From Agrococcus sp. ARC_14 (GTDB taxonomy: Bacteria; Actinomycetota; Actinomycetes; Actinomycetales; Microbacteriaceae): a DNA stretch of 64,000 nt. The notes under the pieces were generated by a model. The model was not told the origin of the DNA. It saw only the letters and a list, made by a program, of their open reading frames with translations, and ran no database searches. Shown one piece after another: positions 17,999-26,436 of the stretch (within the stretch, counting starts at the first letter, position 1; every line of letters starts with the position of its first letter). Both the position numbers and the translations under genes were made by a program. Where the stretch lies: the NCBI RefSeq assembly GCF_022436485.1, contig NZ_JAKUDO010000001.1, positions 1,302,001 through 1,366,000 on the forward strand. The letters are read 5' to 3'.

Positions 17999-18762
17999 GA
18001 CAGGCTCTCCGCATCCAGCGCGTGCGTGCCGACCAGGTCGAGGAAGCGGCGCTGCAGCGGCTGGCCCTGGCGCACCTCGTCGAGCGTGCCGGTGGCGAGC
18101 ATGCGGCCGCGCGCGACGATCGCCACCCGGTCGCAGAGCGACTCGACGAGCTCCATCACGTGGCTCGAGAGCACCACCGTGCCACCCCCGGCGACGAAGC
18201 CGCGCAGGATCTCGCGGATCGTCTCGCCGGAGACCGGGTCGACTGCCTCGAAGGGCTCGTCGAGCAGCAGCAGCCGGGGAGCGTGGATGAGCGCGCAGGC
18301 GAGCCCGATCTTCTTGCGCATGCCGGCGGAGTAGTCGATGACGAGGGTCGAGCCTGCCTCCGCGAGGCCCAGCGCCTCGAGCAGCTCGGTGGCGCGGCTC
18401 GTGACATCGGCGACCGGCATGCCGCGCAGCAGCCCGTGGTAGCGCAGCAGCTCAGCACCCGAGAGCCGGTCGAACAGTCGCACGCCGTCCGGCAGCACCC
18501 CCATGCGCGCCTTCGCGGCGGCAGGATCGGTCCAGACATCGGCGCCGTCGACGAACGCGGTGCCGGCGTCGGGGCGCAGCAGGCCGGTGGCCATCGACAG
18601 CGTCGTCGTCTTGCCAGCACCGTTCGGGCCCAGCAGCCCGAACATGCAGCCGGGCGGCACGTCGAGCGAGAGGCGGTCGACGGCGACCTGCTGGCCGAAG
18701 CGCTTCGACAGCTCGCGCAGGGCGAGCACGGGGTGGGCGGGCGCTGCCGCGGGTCCGGTCAT
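17980..18762 (-). CDS. ABC transporter ATP-binding protein (exporter type)
   Basis: Single ATPase domain of 260 residues. Walker A is GPNGAGKTT (about 45-53), the signature is the variant YSAGMRKK, Walker B is LLLLDEPFEAVD, and the switch histidine lies in SSHVMELVE. This layout is that of ABC-2/CcmA-like export ATPases. A CAGACT box ends 6 nt before the ATG and could start a leaderless mRNA. The gene overlaps the permease start downstream by 19 nt, indicating one operon. Confidence 0.92.
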   Translation of the reverse strand: MTGPAAAPAHPVLALRELSKRFGQQVAVDRLSLDVPPGCMFGLLGPNGAGKTTTLSMATGLLRPDAGTAFVDGADVWTDPAAAKARMGVLPDGVRLFDRLSGAELLRYHGLLRGMPVADVTSRATELLEALGLAEAGSTLVIDYSAGMRKKIGLACALIHAPRLLLLDEPFEAVDPVSGETIREILRGFVAGGGTVVLSSHVMELVESLCDRVAIVARGRMLATGTLDEVRQGQPLQRRFLDLVGTHALDAESLSWLRSS

Positions 18763-18826
18763 GTCCTCAGTCTGGCGACCGAGGCTGACCGCCGCCTCCA
18801 GCGGGCGGGGGAGCGCCCGGGGAGTC

Positions 18827-19747
18827 TCAGTGCAACGCGGCGTTGAGCTCGACGCCCCTGCCGTCGCGCGCGACGACCTCGACAGCGCCCGAGACGGAGT
18901 TGCGCCGGAACAGCAGGCCGGCGCGGCCCGAGAGCTCGACGGCCTTGACCTGCTCGCCGCCGGGCAGGAGCGTGACCTTCGTGCCGGCGGTCACGTAGAG
19001 GCCGGCCTCGACGACCGAGTCGTCGCCGATCGAGATGCCGACGCCGGAGTTGGCGCCCAGCAGCACACGCTGGCCGAGGGAGACGCGCTCCTTGCCGCCG
19101 CCGGAGAGCGTGCCCATGATCGATGCGCCGCCGCCGATGTCGGTGCCGTCGCCGACGACCACGCCCTGCGAGATGCGACCCTCGACCATCGAGGTGCCGA
19201 GCGTGCCGGCGTTGAAGTTCACGAAGCCCTCGTGCATGACGACGGTTCCCTGGGCGAGGTGCGCACCCAGCCGCACGCGGCTGGCGTCTCCGATGCGCAC
19301 GCCGGAGGGCACGACGAAGTCGGTCATGCGGGGGAACCGGTCGACGACCTGCACCTGCAGGCCCGCGCGCTGCAGGTCGACGCGATGCGAGCTCGCCCAC
19401 TCGGGGTCGACGGCGCCGCCGTTCGTCCAGGCGACGACGGGCAGCGCTCCGAAGATCCCGTCGAGGTTGATCGTGTTGGGCTGCACCAGCCGGTGGCTGA
19501 GCAGGTGGAGGCGCAGGTAGGCGTCCTCGGCGGATGCGGGGGCCGCATCCAGGTCGATCTCGACGTGCCGGGCTTCGAGCAGCACGCCGCGCGTCGGCAC
19601 GGGGCCGGCCAGCTCGGCCAGCCCGCCGCCGCCGATCCACTGCGCGTCACCGCTCGTGGCGCCGAGCGCCGGCGAGGGGAACCAGGCATCGAGCACCCGG
19701 CCTTCGAAGACCGTGACGAGTGCATGTCCGTGTGCGGGGCGAGCCAT
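18827..19747 (-). CDS. dapD: Tetrahydrodipicolinate N-succinyltransferase DapD, actinobacterial type
   Basis: Transfers succinyl from succinyl-CoA to tetrahydrodipicolinate, the first committed step of the succinylase branch of DAP/lysine synthesis. The 306 residues end in a left-handed beta-helix region with hexapeptide-type repeats (for example [19 protein letters not shown] and [19 protein letters not shown]). The N-terminal part follows the actinobacterial subfamily and not the E. coli one. The ATG start lies 6 nt from a TAGACT box that overlaps the opposite -10 box of dapE. The 64-nt gap on its 3' side holds nothing notable. Confidence 0.95.
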   Translation of the reverse strand: MARPAHGHALVTVFEGRVLDAWFPSPALGATSGDAQWIGGGGLAELAGPVPTRGVLLEARHVEIDLDAAPASAEDAYLRLHLLSHRLVQPNTINLDGIFGALPVVAWTNGGAVDPEWASSHRVDLQRAGLQVQVVDRFPRMTDFVVPSGVRIGDASRVRLGAHLAQGTVVMHEGFVNFNAGTLGTSMVEGRISQGVVVGDGTDIGGGASIMGTLSGGGKERVSLGQRVLLGANSGVGISIGDDSVVEAGLYVTAGTKVTLLPGGEQVKAVELSGRAGLLFRRNSVSGAVEVVARDGRGVELNAALH

Positions 19748-19770
19748 GCCTCAAGTCTAGGCTGGTGCCC
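19748..19770. promoter_or_regulatory. Bidirectional dapD/dapE promoter with overlapping mirrored -10 boxes
   Basis: Within this 23-bp gap the plus strand reads AGTCTAGGCT at 19754-19763. TAGGCT (19758-19763) ends 7 nt before the dapE ATG. Its mirror TAGACT (minus strand, 19759-19754) ends 6 nt before the dapD ATG. The two boxes share the central TA, so both genes should be leaderless and one polymerase site could fire in either direction. Confidence 0.65.
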
Positions 19771-20868
19771 ATGACGGCCTCCCCTCGTGATCCGCTGGTG
19801 CTCGACCTGACCGCATCCGCCGCAGACCTCACCCGGCAGCTGTGCGACATCGAGTCCGTCTCCGACGATGAGGGCCGCATCGCCGACGCGATCGAGGCGG
19901 CGGCGCGCGCTGCGACGCACCTCGAGGTGACCCGCATCGGCGACACCGTGATCGCCCGCACGCAGCTCGGGCGCGAGCGCAGGGTCGTGCTCGCCGGCCA
20001 CATCGACACGGTGCCCATCAACGGCAACGTGCCGACGCGCGACGCGGTCGTGGACGGCGAGCCGCACATCTGGGGCCGCGGGACGGTCGACATGAAGGCC
20101 GGCGTGGCGGTGCAGCTGAAGCTCGCCGTCGAGCTCGCCGAGCCTGTGTTCGACGTGACCTGGATCTGGTACGACCACGAGGAGGTGGGGGAGGAGCACA
20201 ACGGTCTGCGCCGGCTCGCCGCAGCCCACCCCGAGCTCATGCAGGCGGACTTCGCCATCCTGGGCGAGCCCTCGAACGGCGAGATCGAGGGCGGCTGCAA
20301 CGGCACGCTGCGCGCAGAGATCCGCACCCGTGGCGTGCGCGCCCACTCGGCTCGCGCCTGGGTCGGCCACAACGCCATCCACGACGCCGCCGAGATCCTG
20401 CAGGTGCTGCAGTCCTATCGGCCGCGCGAGGTCGACGTGGAGGGCCTGCGCTACCGGGAGGGCCTCAACGCCGTGATGATCTCCGGCGGGGTGGCGACCA
20501 ACGTCATCCCCGACGAGTGCGTCGTGCAGGTCAACTACCGCTTCGCGCCCTCGCGCTCGGTCGAGGAGGCCACCAGCCACGTCGTCGACCTCTTCGAGGG
20601 CTTCGACGTGCGGGTCGTGGATGCGTCGGCCGGCGCCCGCCCCGGCCTCGACGCGCCGCTCGCGAAGGAGTTCATCGAGGCGGTTGGCGCGACGCCGCAG
20701 CCGAAGTACGGCTGGACGGACGTGGCTCGGTTCTCGGCGCTGGGCATCCCGGCGGTCAACTTCGGCCCGGGCGACCCGTCGAAGGCGCACGCCGACGATG
20801 AGTCGGTGCCGGTCGCGCAGATCGTCGCGACCGAGGAGAGCCTGCGCACGTGGCTCTCACGAGCCTGA
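19771..20868 (+). CDS. dapE: Succinyl-diaminopimelate desuccinylase DapE
   Basis: M20-family di-zinc hydrolase (365 residues) that releases succinate from N-succinyl-LL-DAP. Metal ligands are visible as LAGHIDTVPI, WGRGTVDMKAG and the catalytic YDHEEVGEEHNG, and the lid domain contains RAHSARAWVGHNAIH. The ATG at 19771 is preferred over an in-frame ATG at 19720, which would lie inside dapD. It is preceded by a TAGGCT box at N7. The stop overlaps the next gene by 19 nt. Divergent dapD supplies an earlier step of the same pathway. Confidence 0.96.
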   Translation: MTASPRDPLVLDLTASAADLTRQLCDIESVSDDEGRIADAIEAAARAATHLEVTRIGDTVIARTQLGRERRVVLAGHIDTVPINGNVPTRDAVVDGEPHIWGRGTVDMKAGVAVQLKLAVELAEPVFDVTWIWYDHEEVGEEHNGLRRLAAAHPELMQADFAILGEPSNGEIEGGCNGTLRAEIRTRGVRAHSARAWVGHNAIHDAAEILQVLQSYRPREVDVEGLRYREGLNAVMISGGVATNVIPDECVVQVNYRFAPSRSVEEATSHVVDLFEGFDVRVVDASAGARPGLDAPLAKEFIEAVGATPQPKYGWTDVARFSALGIPAVNFGPGDPSKAHADDESVPVAQIVATEESLRTWLSRA

Positions 20869-22034
20869 CGGAGCGCCGCGCGCCGACGCGCGAGCGGTGG
20901 TGGCTGTGGCCGCTGGCGCTCTGGCTCGTGTCGCGGCTGGTGAGCACAGGCTTCCTCGCCGCCTTCGCCGGCAGGCAGGAGCAGAGCTCGTGGACGCCCG
21001 CTGGGCCCGACCTGCTCGACTACTCGACGATGTGGGACGCCCACTGGTACTTCATCGTCGCCATGTCGGGGTATCCGACCGAGCTGCCGCTCGACGACTC
21101 GGGCCACGTGGGCGAGAATGCCTGGGCATTCATGCCGGTCTACCCGATGCTCGCACGCGTGCTCATGCTCACCGGGCTGCCGTGGGAGGGCGCGGCCGTG
21201 CTGCTCTCGGTGGCCGCATCCGCCGCCTTCGCCCTCGTCGCCTACCGACTGTTCACAGAGCTCGCGCCGGGCCGCGAGCGGTTCGCGCTCGCGCTCGTGC
21301 TCCTCTCTCCGCTGGCGCCGGTCTTCCAGCTGGGCTATGCGGAGTCGCTCTTCCTGCTGCTGCTCGCCGCCACGCTGCTCGCCTGGCGGCTCCGCGAGTG
21401 GGAGTGGCTCTGGGTGCTCATCCCGATCATGGCGCTCATCCGCCCTGGAGGGCTCGCCTTCGCGCTCGCGCTCGGCCTGTGGTTCCTGGTGCGGTGGTTC
21501 CGCCACCGCGCATCGTTCCCGGTCGGAGAGCGATGGATGCTCGTGGGGCTCGGGGCGTGGAGCGCGCTCTGGGGCTTCGGCTGGCTCATCGCGTGCACCA
21601 TCGCGACCGGCAGCATGACGGCCTACCTCGAGACCGAGCTGAGCTGGCGCTCCGCCTATGTCGGCAGGCAGGAGCTCGTGCCGTTCACGCCCTGGCCGGT
21701 CGGGCTCGAGTGGTGGTTCGACGGCTGGTGGCCGCTCTGGCTCGGGGGCTCCGTGGTCGCCGCGGTGGTGCTGCTGGCCGGGCCCTGGGCGCGCGCCGTC
21801 GGCATCGAGGGCAGGCTCTGGGTGATCGCCTACCTGATCTATCTCGCCGCCGTCTGGTTCCCGCAGTCGTCCACCTGGCGGCTGCTCATGCCCATCTTCC
21901 CCGTTGCCGTGATCCTCGCCGCGGTGAGGCCGGCCTGGGCGCGCGGCATGCTGCTGGCGGCATGCATCGTGCTGCAGCCGGTGTGGATCTGGTTCTGCTG
22001 GCACGTCGACGGTCGCGACTGGACGGTGCCCTAG
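20850..22034 (+). CDS. GT-C type membrane mannosyltransferase-like protein (PIG-V family)
   Basis: Membrane protein of 394 residues with about ten hydrophobic helices. An acidic first loop, DYSTMWDAHWYFIVAMSGYP, has the D..WD.HWY pattern expected for the catalytic loop of polyprenyl-phosphate-sugar-dependent GT-C enzymes. It is followed by NAWAFMPVYPMLAR, which matches the Mannosyl_trans2/PIG-V group. It probably adds a sugar to a lipid or protein on the outer face of the membrane. The GTG start overlaps the dapE stop by 19 nt, so the gene is coupled to dapE, although no pathway link is obvious. Confidence 0.75.
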   Translation: MALTSLTERRAPTRERWWLWPLALWLVSRLVSTGFLAAFAGRQEQSSWTPAGPDLLDYSTMWDAHWYFIVAMSGYPTELPLDDSGHVGENAWAFMPVYPMLARVLMLTGLPWEGAAVLLSVAASAAFALVAYRLFTELAPGRERFALALVLLSPLAPVFQLGYAESLFLLLLAATLLAWRLREWEWLWVLIPIMALIRPGGLAFALALGLWFLVRWFRHRASFPVGERWMLVGLGAWSALWGFGWLIACTIATGSMTAYLETELSWRSAYVGRQELVPFTPWPVGLEWWFDGWWPLWLGGSVVAAVVLLAGPWARAVGIEGRLWVIAYLIYLAAVWFPQSSTWRLLMPIFPVAVILAAVRPAWARGMLLAACIVLQPVWIWFCWHVDGRDWTVP

Positions 22035-22082
22035 CACATCCAGCGGAGTGTCGACTCAGGTCACGGTGTCACGGAGACGTGA

Positions 22083-22088
22083 GATAAT
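22083..22088 (+). promoter_or_regulatory. Candidate -10 box for the DUF3117 gene
   Basis: GATAAT is an AT-rich hexamer in GC-rich surroundings, 29 nt before the ATG. The leader it implies would carry the AAGGGGGAG ribosome site. I see no convincing -35. Confidence 0.45.
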
Positions 22089-22117
22089 AGACCCACAGGA
22101 ACCGAAGGGGGAGCCGC

Positions 22118-22291
22118 ATGGCCGCCATGAAACCACGCACCGGCGATGGACCGCTCGAGGCCGTCAAGGAGGGCAGGGTCATTGTCGTGCGCGTCCCGCT
22201 CGAGGGCGGGGGACGCCTCGTCGTCTCCGTGAACGACGAAGAGGCCGCCGCGCTGCACAAGGCGCTCAGCGGAGTCGTCGTCACCGCTTGA
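22118..22291 (+). CDS. DUF3117 small protein
   Basis: A 57-residue protein beginning MAAMKPRTGDGPLEAVKEGR, which matches the actinobacterial DUF3117 family (Rv1211-like). No catalytic motif or membrane helix is visible, and its function is unknown. The start is secured by AAGGGGGAG (22106-22114) just upstream of the ATG. It is a single-gene transcript followed by a strong hairpin at 22318. The gene is short but has the family's conserved core VIVVRVPLEGGGRLVV. Confidence 0.92.
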   Translation: MAAMKPRTGDGPLEAVKEGRVIVVRVPLEGGGRLVVSVNDEEAAALHKALSGVVVTA

Positions 22292-22317
22292 CCGACGCCG
22301 GCCGACGTTGGCCGGAT

Positions 22318-22354
22318 GCGAAGGGCCCGATCCTCAGCGGATCGGGCCCTTCGC
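22318..22354. terminator. Perfect 16-bp hairpin between DUF3117 and methyltransferase genes
   Basis: Arms 22318-22333 and 22339-22354 are exact reverse complements around TCAGC. The structure lies between the ends of convergent genes and can serve both directions. There is no T-run. A smaller palindrome, CCGGCC-N6-GGCCGG, sits just upstream. Confidence 0.8.
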
Positions 22355-22396
22355 TGCGCGGTGGAGCTGAGCCCGGAGGCGTCACGACACCAAGGC

Positions 22397-23035
22397 TCAG
22401 GCAGGCTCCGGCAGCCGCACGATCTGCAGCAGCCCGTCGCCGACAGGCGAGACCGCGGTGCGCACCGCGTCGCTGGTGGAGAGCTCCTTCAGCAGCGCCC
22501 GCAGGTCTGCGACCTCGTCGCTGCGCTGCGCGGGATCGGCGACGCGGCCGCCCATGAGCGCGTGCGCGACCAGCACAGAGCCGCCGATGCGCACGAGCGC
22601 GAGCGCGTGCTCGACATACTCGAGCAGGTTCGCCGGATCGGCGTCGAGCAGCACGATGTCGTAGCTCGACTCGTTCATGCGCGGCAGCACGTCGCGCGCC
22701 TTGCCCGTGATGAGGCGGGCTCGGGTGACCGGGATGCCTGCCTTCCCGAAGGAGGCGCGGGCATGCTGCTGGTGGTCGAGCTCGGTGTCGATCGACGTGA
22801 GCGTCGCTCCGGGGGCGCCGCGCAGCAGCCACAGGCCGCTCACGCCCGCGCCGGTGCCGACCTCGAGGATGGCGGTCGCCTGCGTCGACGCCGCGACCGC
22901 AGCGAGCTGTGCGCCGACTGCGGGCGCGATGGGTGTGATCCCCAGCTCGACGGAGGCGTCCCGCGCTGCGGTGAGCACCTCATCCTCTGCGGCGAGGTCG
23001 TCGAGGTACTTGGCGATGAGCGGTGATGTCTGCAC
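22397..23035 (-). CDS. O-methyltransferase, SAM-dependent (Rv1220c-like)
   Basis: Methyltransferase_3 family protein of 212 residues. The SAM-binding motif is ILEVGTGAGVSGLWLLRG (about 55-72), followed by the acidic SIDTELDHQQ and the YDIVLLDADPANLLEYVEHA metal/substrate segment typical of catechol-type O-methyltransferases. The GTG start has GGAGGA 5-10 nt upstream. A homologue lies beside tatB and htrA in mycobacteria. The acceptor substrate is unknown. Confidence 0.88.
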   Translation of the reverse strand: MQTSPLIAKYLDDLAAEDEVLTAARDASVELGITPIAPAVGAQLAAVAASTQATAILEVGTGAGVSGLWLLRGAPGATLTSIDTELDHQQHARASFGKAGIPVTRARLITGKARDVLPRMNESSYDIVLLDADPANLLEYVEHALALVRIGGSVLVAHALMGGRVADPAQRSDEVADLRALLKELSTSDAVRTAVSPVGDGLLQIVRLPEPA

Positions 23036-23103
23036 GGTTCCTCCGACGTTGAGCGTATCGACCGCGACGCATCCGCCCGTCCAAGGCTCGCCGCAGTGCT
23101 CGC

Positions 23104-23109
23104 TACCCT
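23104..23109 (+). promoter_or_regulatory. -10 box of tatB (leaderless)
   Basis: TACCCT ends 6 nt before the GTG start of the tatB-like gene. No Shine-Dalgarno precedes that start. Confidence 0.55.
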
Positions 23110-23115
23110 AGTGGG

Positions 23116-23490
23116 GTGTCCCTTGCAGGCATCACGCTCGACAAGTTGCTGATCATCGCGATCCTCGCGGCCGTGCTCATCGGCCCCGAGCGGCTGCCCG
23201 CGCTCGCAGAACGGCTCGGCTCGCTCGTGCGCGGCCTGCGCGATCTCGCCGGTGGCGCCAAGGCGCGCATGCGCGAGGAGATGGGCCCGGAGTTCGACGA
23301 GGTCGACTGGAAGCAGCTCGACCCGCGGCGGTACGACCCGCGCCGGATCGTGATGGATGCGCTGAAGGATGAGCCTGCGGAGCCCGCTGGCGACTTCGCC
23401 TCCGCAGCGGCAGCATCGGCGGTCGCGACGGCGCCAGCGCGCCCTCGCCGGGCCGCCGGTCCGATGCGCTTCGACGACGAGGCGACCTAG
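23116..23490 (+). CDS. tatB: Twin-arginine translocase subunit TatB
   Basis: Membrane-anchored component of the Tat system, which exports folded proteins. The 124-residue protein has one N-terminal transmembrane helix (LLIIAILAAVLI), the conserved GPERLP hinge (23-28), an amphipathic helix and a charged, proline-rich tail. The longer tail and the acidic segment after the amphipathic helix favour TatB over TatA. The start is a GTG with a TACCCT box at N6. tatA and tatC are not in the window. The neighbourhood (methyltransferase, mrp) matches the mycobacterial tatB locus. Confidence 0.88.
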   Translation: MSLAGITLDKLLIIAILAAVLIGPERLPALAERLGSLVRGLRDLAGGAKARMREEMGPEFDEVDWKQLDPRRYDPRRIVMDALKDEPAEPAGDFASAAAASAVATAPARPRRAAGPMRFDDEAT

Positions 23491-23515
23491 CCGACCGAGC
23501 CTGGCAGCGCCACGA

Positions 23516-24607
23516 TCAGCGAGGCGCCAGCGGCAGGCTCCGCCCCGCGATCGGCCGCGTGCCGCGCAGCGCTGCGGCCAGCGCGATGATCGCGGCAGCC
23601 GCCGGGTCGGCAGGGTCGCCCGACACCACGGGCGCACCCGCGTCGCCGCCCTCGCGCAGCGCGATCGAGAGCGGGATGCGCGCCAGCAGCGGCACCTCCA
23701 GCCGGCGGGCCGCCTCCTCGCCGCCGCCGGCGCCGAAGAGCTCGAGCAGGCCGCCGTCGGGCTGCGGCAGCCCCGCCATGTTCTCGACCACGCCCAGCAC
23801 TCGCTGGCCGGTCTGCCGCGCAACCTCTGCGGCGCGCTCCGCGACGTCGGCAGCGGCCTTCTGCGGTGTCGTGACGACGAGCACCTCGGCGTGCGGCAGC
23901 AGCTGGCCGAGCGAGATGGCCACGTCGCCGGTGCCGGGCGGCATGTCGATGAGCAGCACGTCGAGGTCGCCCCACCAGACGTCGGTGAGGAACTGCGTCA
24001 GGGTGCGGTGCAGCATGGGCCCGCGCCACGAGACGGAGCGGTTGCCGTCGACGAACATGCCGATCGACACCAGCCGCACGCCCTGCACCTCCGGCGGCAT
24101 CATCATGTCGCCGACGCGCGTCGGCTTGGCATCGGTGCCCAGCAGCGCCGGGATCGAGTAGCCGTGCACGTCGGCGTCGATGACGCCGACCGCGAGGCCG
24201 CGCGCGGCGAGCGCGACGGCGAGGTTGGCGGTCACGGTCGACTTGCCGACGCCGCCCTTGCCGCTCGCGACCGCGATGATGCGGGTCAGCGTGTCGGGGC
24301 CGAACTGCTGCGGTCGCGAGCCGCGCAGCCGCTCCACGAGTGCCTGCCGCGTGGCCGGCGCCATGACGGCGATCTCCATCTCCACGCGCTCGACGCCGGC
24401 GACCGACGCGGCCGCCTGGCGCACATCCGCCTCGATCCTGTCGGCGGCGGGGCATGCGGCCACGGTGAGCTCGAGCCGGATGCTCGCGACGCCGTCGGCG
24501 AGCGTCGCGGCGGGGATCATGTCGAGCTCGACGAGCGGCCGGCGGATCTCGGGGTCGATGACCGTCGCCAGGGCGCGCAGGAGCGCCGGATCGATCCCGG
24601 CAGTCAC
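23516..24607 (-). CDS. mrp: Mrp/ApbC-family iron-sulfur carrier ATPase
   Basis: P-loop ATPase that carries or inserts Fe-S clusters (363 residues). The N-terminal MIP18/DUF59 domain covers about 1-95. The deviant Walker A is GKGGVGKST (about 115-123), followed by VIDADVHGYSIP and DMPPGTGDVAISL. In the region where enterobacterial and eukaryotic homologues bind the bridging cluster through CxxC, this protein reads ENMAGLPQPDGGLLELFG and has no cysteine pair, so cluster binding may differ. The GTG start lacks a strong ribosome site. It may follow the DUF1003 gene in one transcript. Confidence 0.93.
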   Translation of the reverse strand: MTAGIDPALLRALATVIDPEIRRPLVELDMIPAATLADGVASIRLELTVAACPAADRIEADVRQAAASVAGVERVEMEIAVMAPATRQALVERLRGSRPQQFGPDTLTRIIAVASGKGGVGKSTVTANLAVALAARGLAVGVIDADVHGYSIPALLGTDAKPTRVGDMMMPPEVQGVRLVSIGMFVDGNRSVSWRGPMLHRTLTQFLTDVWWGDLDVLLIDMPPGTGDVAISLGQLLPHAEVLVVTTPQKAAADVAERAAEVARQTGQRVLGVVENMAGLPQPDGGLLELFGAGGGEEAARRLEVPLLARIPLSIALREGGDAGAPVVSGDPADPAAAAIIALAAALRGTRPIAGRSLPLAPR

Positions 24608-24629
24608 GGCCGGGCCGCCTCGGAGCCCA

Positions 24630-25133
24630 TCACGGGTCCGTGCGGGGGCCGCGGTCGCGACGTTCGTCGAGATCCTCGACGAACGACTTGAGCTCGGCGC
24701 GGATGAACTCGCGCGTCGCCATGTCGCGCATGGCCATGCGCAGGGCCACGACCTCGCGGGCGAGGTACTCGGTGTCGTTGAGGTTGCGCTCGGCTCGCAG
24801 GCGATCCTGCTCGATCTGCACGCGGTCGCGGTCGTCCTGGCGGTTCTGCGCGAGCAGCAGCAGGGGAGCCGCGTAGGAGGCCTGCAGGCTCAGCACCAGC
24901 GTCAGCAGCGGGAAGCCCTGGTCCTGCGGGTCGAACTGCGCCTCGGCCGGCACGATGGAGTTGTAGGTGAGCCAGAACCCGCAGAAGATCGTCATCCCGA
25001 CCAGGAATGCGGGCGTGCCCATCCCACGCGCGAACGACTCGGTGAAGCGACCGAAGCGATCCTTCGACTCGGGAAGCCGGATGCGTCGGCGCGAGGCCTT
25101 GGGGCGGGAGAAGTCGTCGTCGCGCTCAGCCAT
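24630..25133 (-). CDS. DUF1003 membrane protein
   Basis: A 167-residue protein with a charged N-terminus, two transmembrane helices (FLVGMTIFCGFWLTYN, and LLTLVLSLQASYAAPLLLLAQNR), and the family's NRQDDRDR motif followed by a long charged helix (coiled-coil-like). This matches DUF1003, whose function is unknown. Its start overlaps the stop of the upstream MgtE-N/CBS gene by 8 nt, so the two are coupled. The pairing of these two genes next to mrp is conserved in actinobacteria. Confidence 0.9.
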   Translation of the reverse strand: MAERDDDFSRPKASRRRIRLPESKDRFGRFTESFARGMGTPAFLVGMTIFCGFWLTYNSIVPAEAQFDPQDQGFPLLTLVLSLQASYAAPLLLLAQNRQDDRDRVQIEQDRLRAERNLNDTEYLAREVVALRMAMRDMATREFIRAELKSFVEDLDERRDRGPRTDP

Positions 25134-26355
25134 GCGAAGCCTCCTCCTGCGCCCGCCAGTCCTCGGGCAGGATGTGGTCGAGCACGTCGTCGATCGTGAC
25201 GACGCCGACCAGGCGGCCGGCGGGATCGACGACCGGCACCGAGACGAGGTTGTAGGCGGCCAGCTGGCGGGTGACCTCTGCCGCCGTGTCGCTCACGAGC
25301 ACCGGCTCGATCTGCTCGTCGAGCAGCGTGCCGACGCGCTCGTTCGGCGGGTAGCGCAGCAGCCGCTGGAAGTGCACCATGCCCAGGAAGCGGCCGGTGG
25401 GCGCCTCGTAGGGCGGCAGCGTGACGCAGACGGCGGCGGCGAGCGCGGGCGCGATCTCGTGACGGCGCATGAGGGCGAGCGCCTCCGCCACGGTGGAGTC
25501 GGAGGCGAGGATGATCGGCTCGGTCGTCATGAGGCCGCCGGCGGTGTCGGCGCCGAACGAGAGCAGCATGCGCACGTCTTGGGCCTCATCCGGATCCATC
25601 AGGCCCAGCAGCGTCTCGCCGCGCTCGGTGGTCATGTGGCCGATGAGGTCGGCGGCGTCGTCGGGCTCCATCTGGTCGAGCACGTCGGCGACCCGGTCGT
25701 CCTCGAGGGCAGCGAGGATCTCGACCTGGCGATCCTCGTGCATCTCCTCGAGGATGTCGGCCAGGCGGTCGTCGGAGAGGTCCTCAGCGACCTCGATCAT
25801 GCGCTGCTGCGGCAGATCGAGCATGGCGGATGCGGCGTCGGCGGCCGGGAGATCGTCGAGCGATGCGAGCAGGTGCTCGGTGTCGTGCTCGGCATCGAGG
25901 TCGTGGCGCACGTCGTTCCAGTGCGCGAGGGTCGTCGGGCCCTTGCCGAACGGCCCGGTCTTCGGCTTGCGGATGAAGAGCTCGTCGACCTCCCACTCGC
26001 CGGGGCCGCGCTCGGCGATCGAGAGGTCCTCGAGGGTCGCTGCCGAGCCGTCCTGCAGCGTGACCGCGCGGCCGAGGATGTCGGCGAGCAGCAGCCGCTC
26101 GCTGCCGCGCTGGCTGAAGCGGCGCTCGCTGATGGCCGCGGCGATCAGCTGGCCGCCGCCGATCGAGAGCACCCGGCCGATCGAGAGGAAGACGCGCTGC
26201 CTGCCGCGATCCTCGACGACGAGGCCGACCACCCGCGGCGAAGCCTGATGCCTGGGCACCGTGACGACGTCGCGCACCTTGCCGATCCGCTCTCCGGCGG
26301 GATCGAACACGCCCGCACCCGCGAGGCGGGCGACGAAGACGGTGGGTGCGCTCAT
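25126..26355 (-). CDS. PRC-barrel / MgtE-N / CBS-pair protein without channel domain
   Basis: Soluble protein of 409 residues. A PRC-barrel-like N-terminus (FDPAGERIGKVRDVVTV) leads into MgtE intracellular N-domain repeats (for example LADILEEMHEDRQVEILAAL), and two CBS domains follow (one ends PTGRFLGMVHFQRLL, the second DPAGRLVGVVTIDDVLDHI). The magnesium-channel membrane domain of MgtE is absent, so it may be a Mg2+- or nucleotide-sensing partner of another membrane protein, possibly the DUF1003 protein it overlaps. The ATG at 26355 is chosen because a TACCGT box lies 7 nt upstream. The open frame to 26787 is spurious. Confidence 0.85.
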   Translation of the reverse strand: MSAPTVFVARLAGAGVFDPAGERIGKVRDVVTVPRHQASPRVVGLVVEDRGRQRVFLSIGRVLSIGGGQLIAAAISERRFSQRGSERLLLADILGRAVTLQDGSAATLEDLSIAERGPGEWEVDELFIRKPKTGPFGKGPTTLAHWNDVRHDLDAEHDTEHLLASLDDLPAADAASAMLDLPQQRMIEVAEDLSDDRLADILEEMHEDRQVEILAALEDDRVADVLDQMEPDDAADLIGHMTTERGETLLGLMDPDEAQDVRMLLSFGADTAGGLMTTEPIILASDSTVAEALALMRRHEIAPALAAAVCVTLPPYEAPTGRFLGMVHFQRLLRYPPNERVGTLLDEQIEPVLVSDTAAEVTRQLAAYNLVSVPVVDPAGRLVGVVTIDDVLDHILPEDWRAQEEASHG

Positions 26356-26436
26356 GGCGTCCACGGTACCGCGCGAGGCTGACGCCGACAGCGAACCCGG
26401 CCGTGGTCGGCGGAGCTCGCGTGGGAGACTTGGCGG

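Noticed and set aside
19720..19770. Upstream ATG for dapE at 19720
   Set aside because: It lies within dapD and before the TAGGCT promoter box. The family N-terminus fits the ATG at 19771.
22299..22314. Small palindrome CCGGCC-N6-GGCCGG as an operator
   Set aside because: It directly follows the DUF3117 stop and precedes a stronger hairpin, so it is more simply part of the terminator region.
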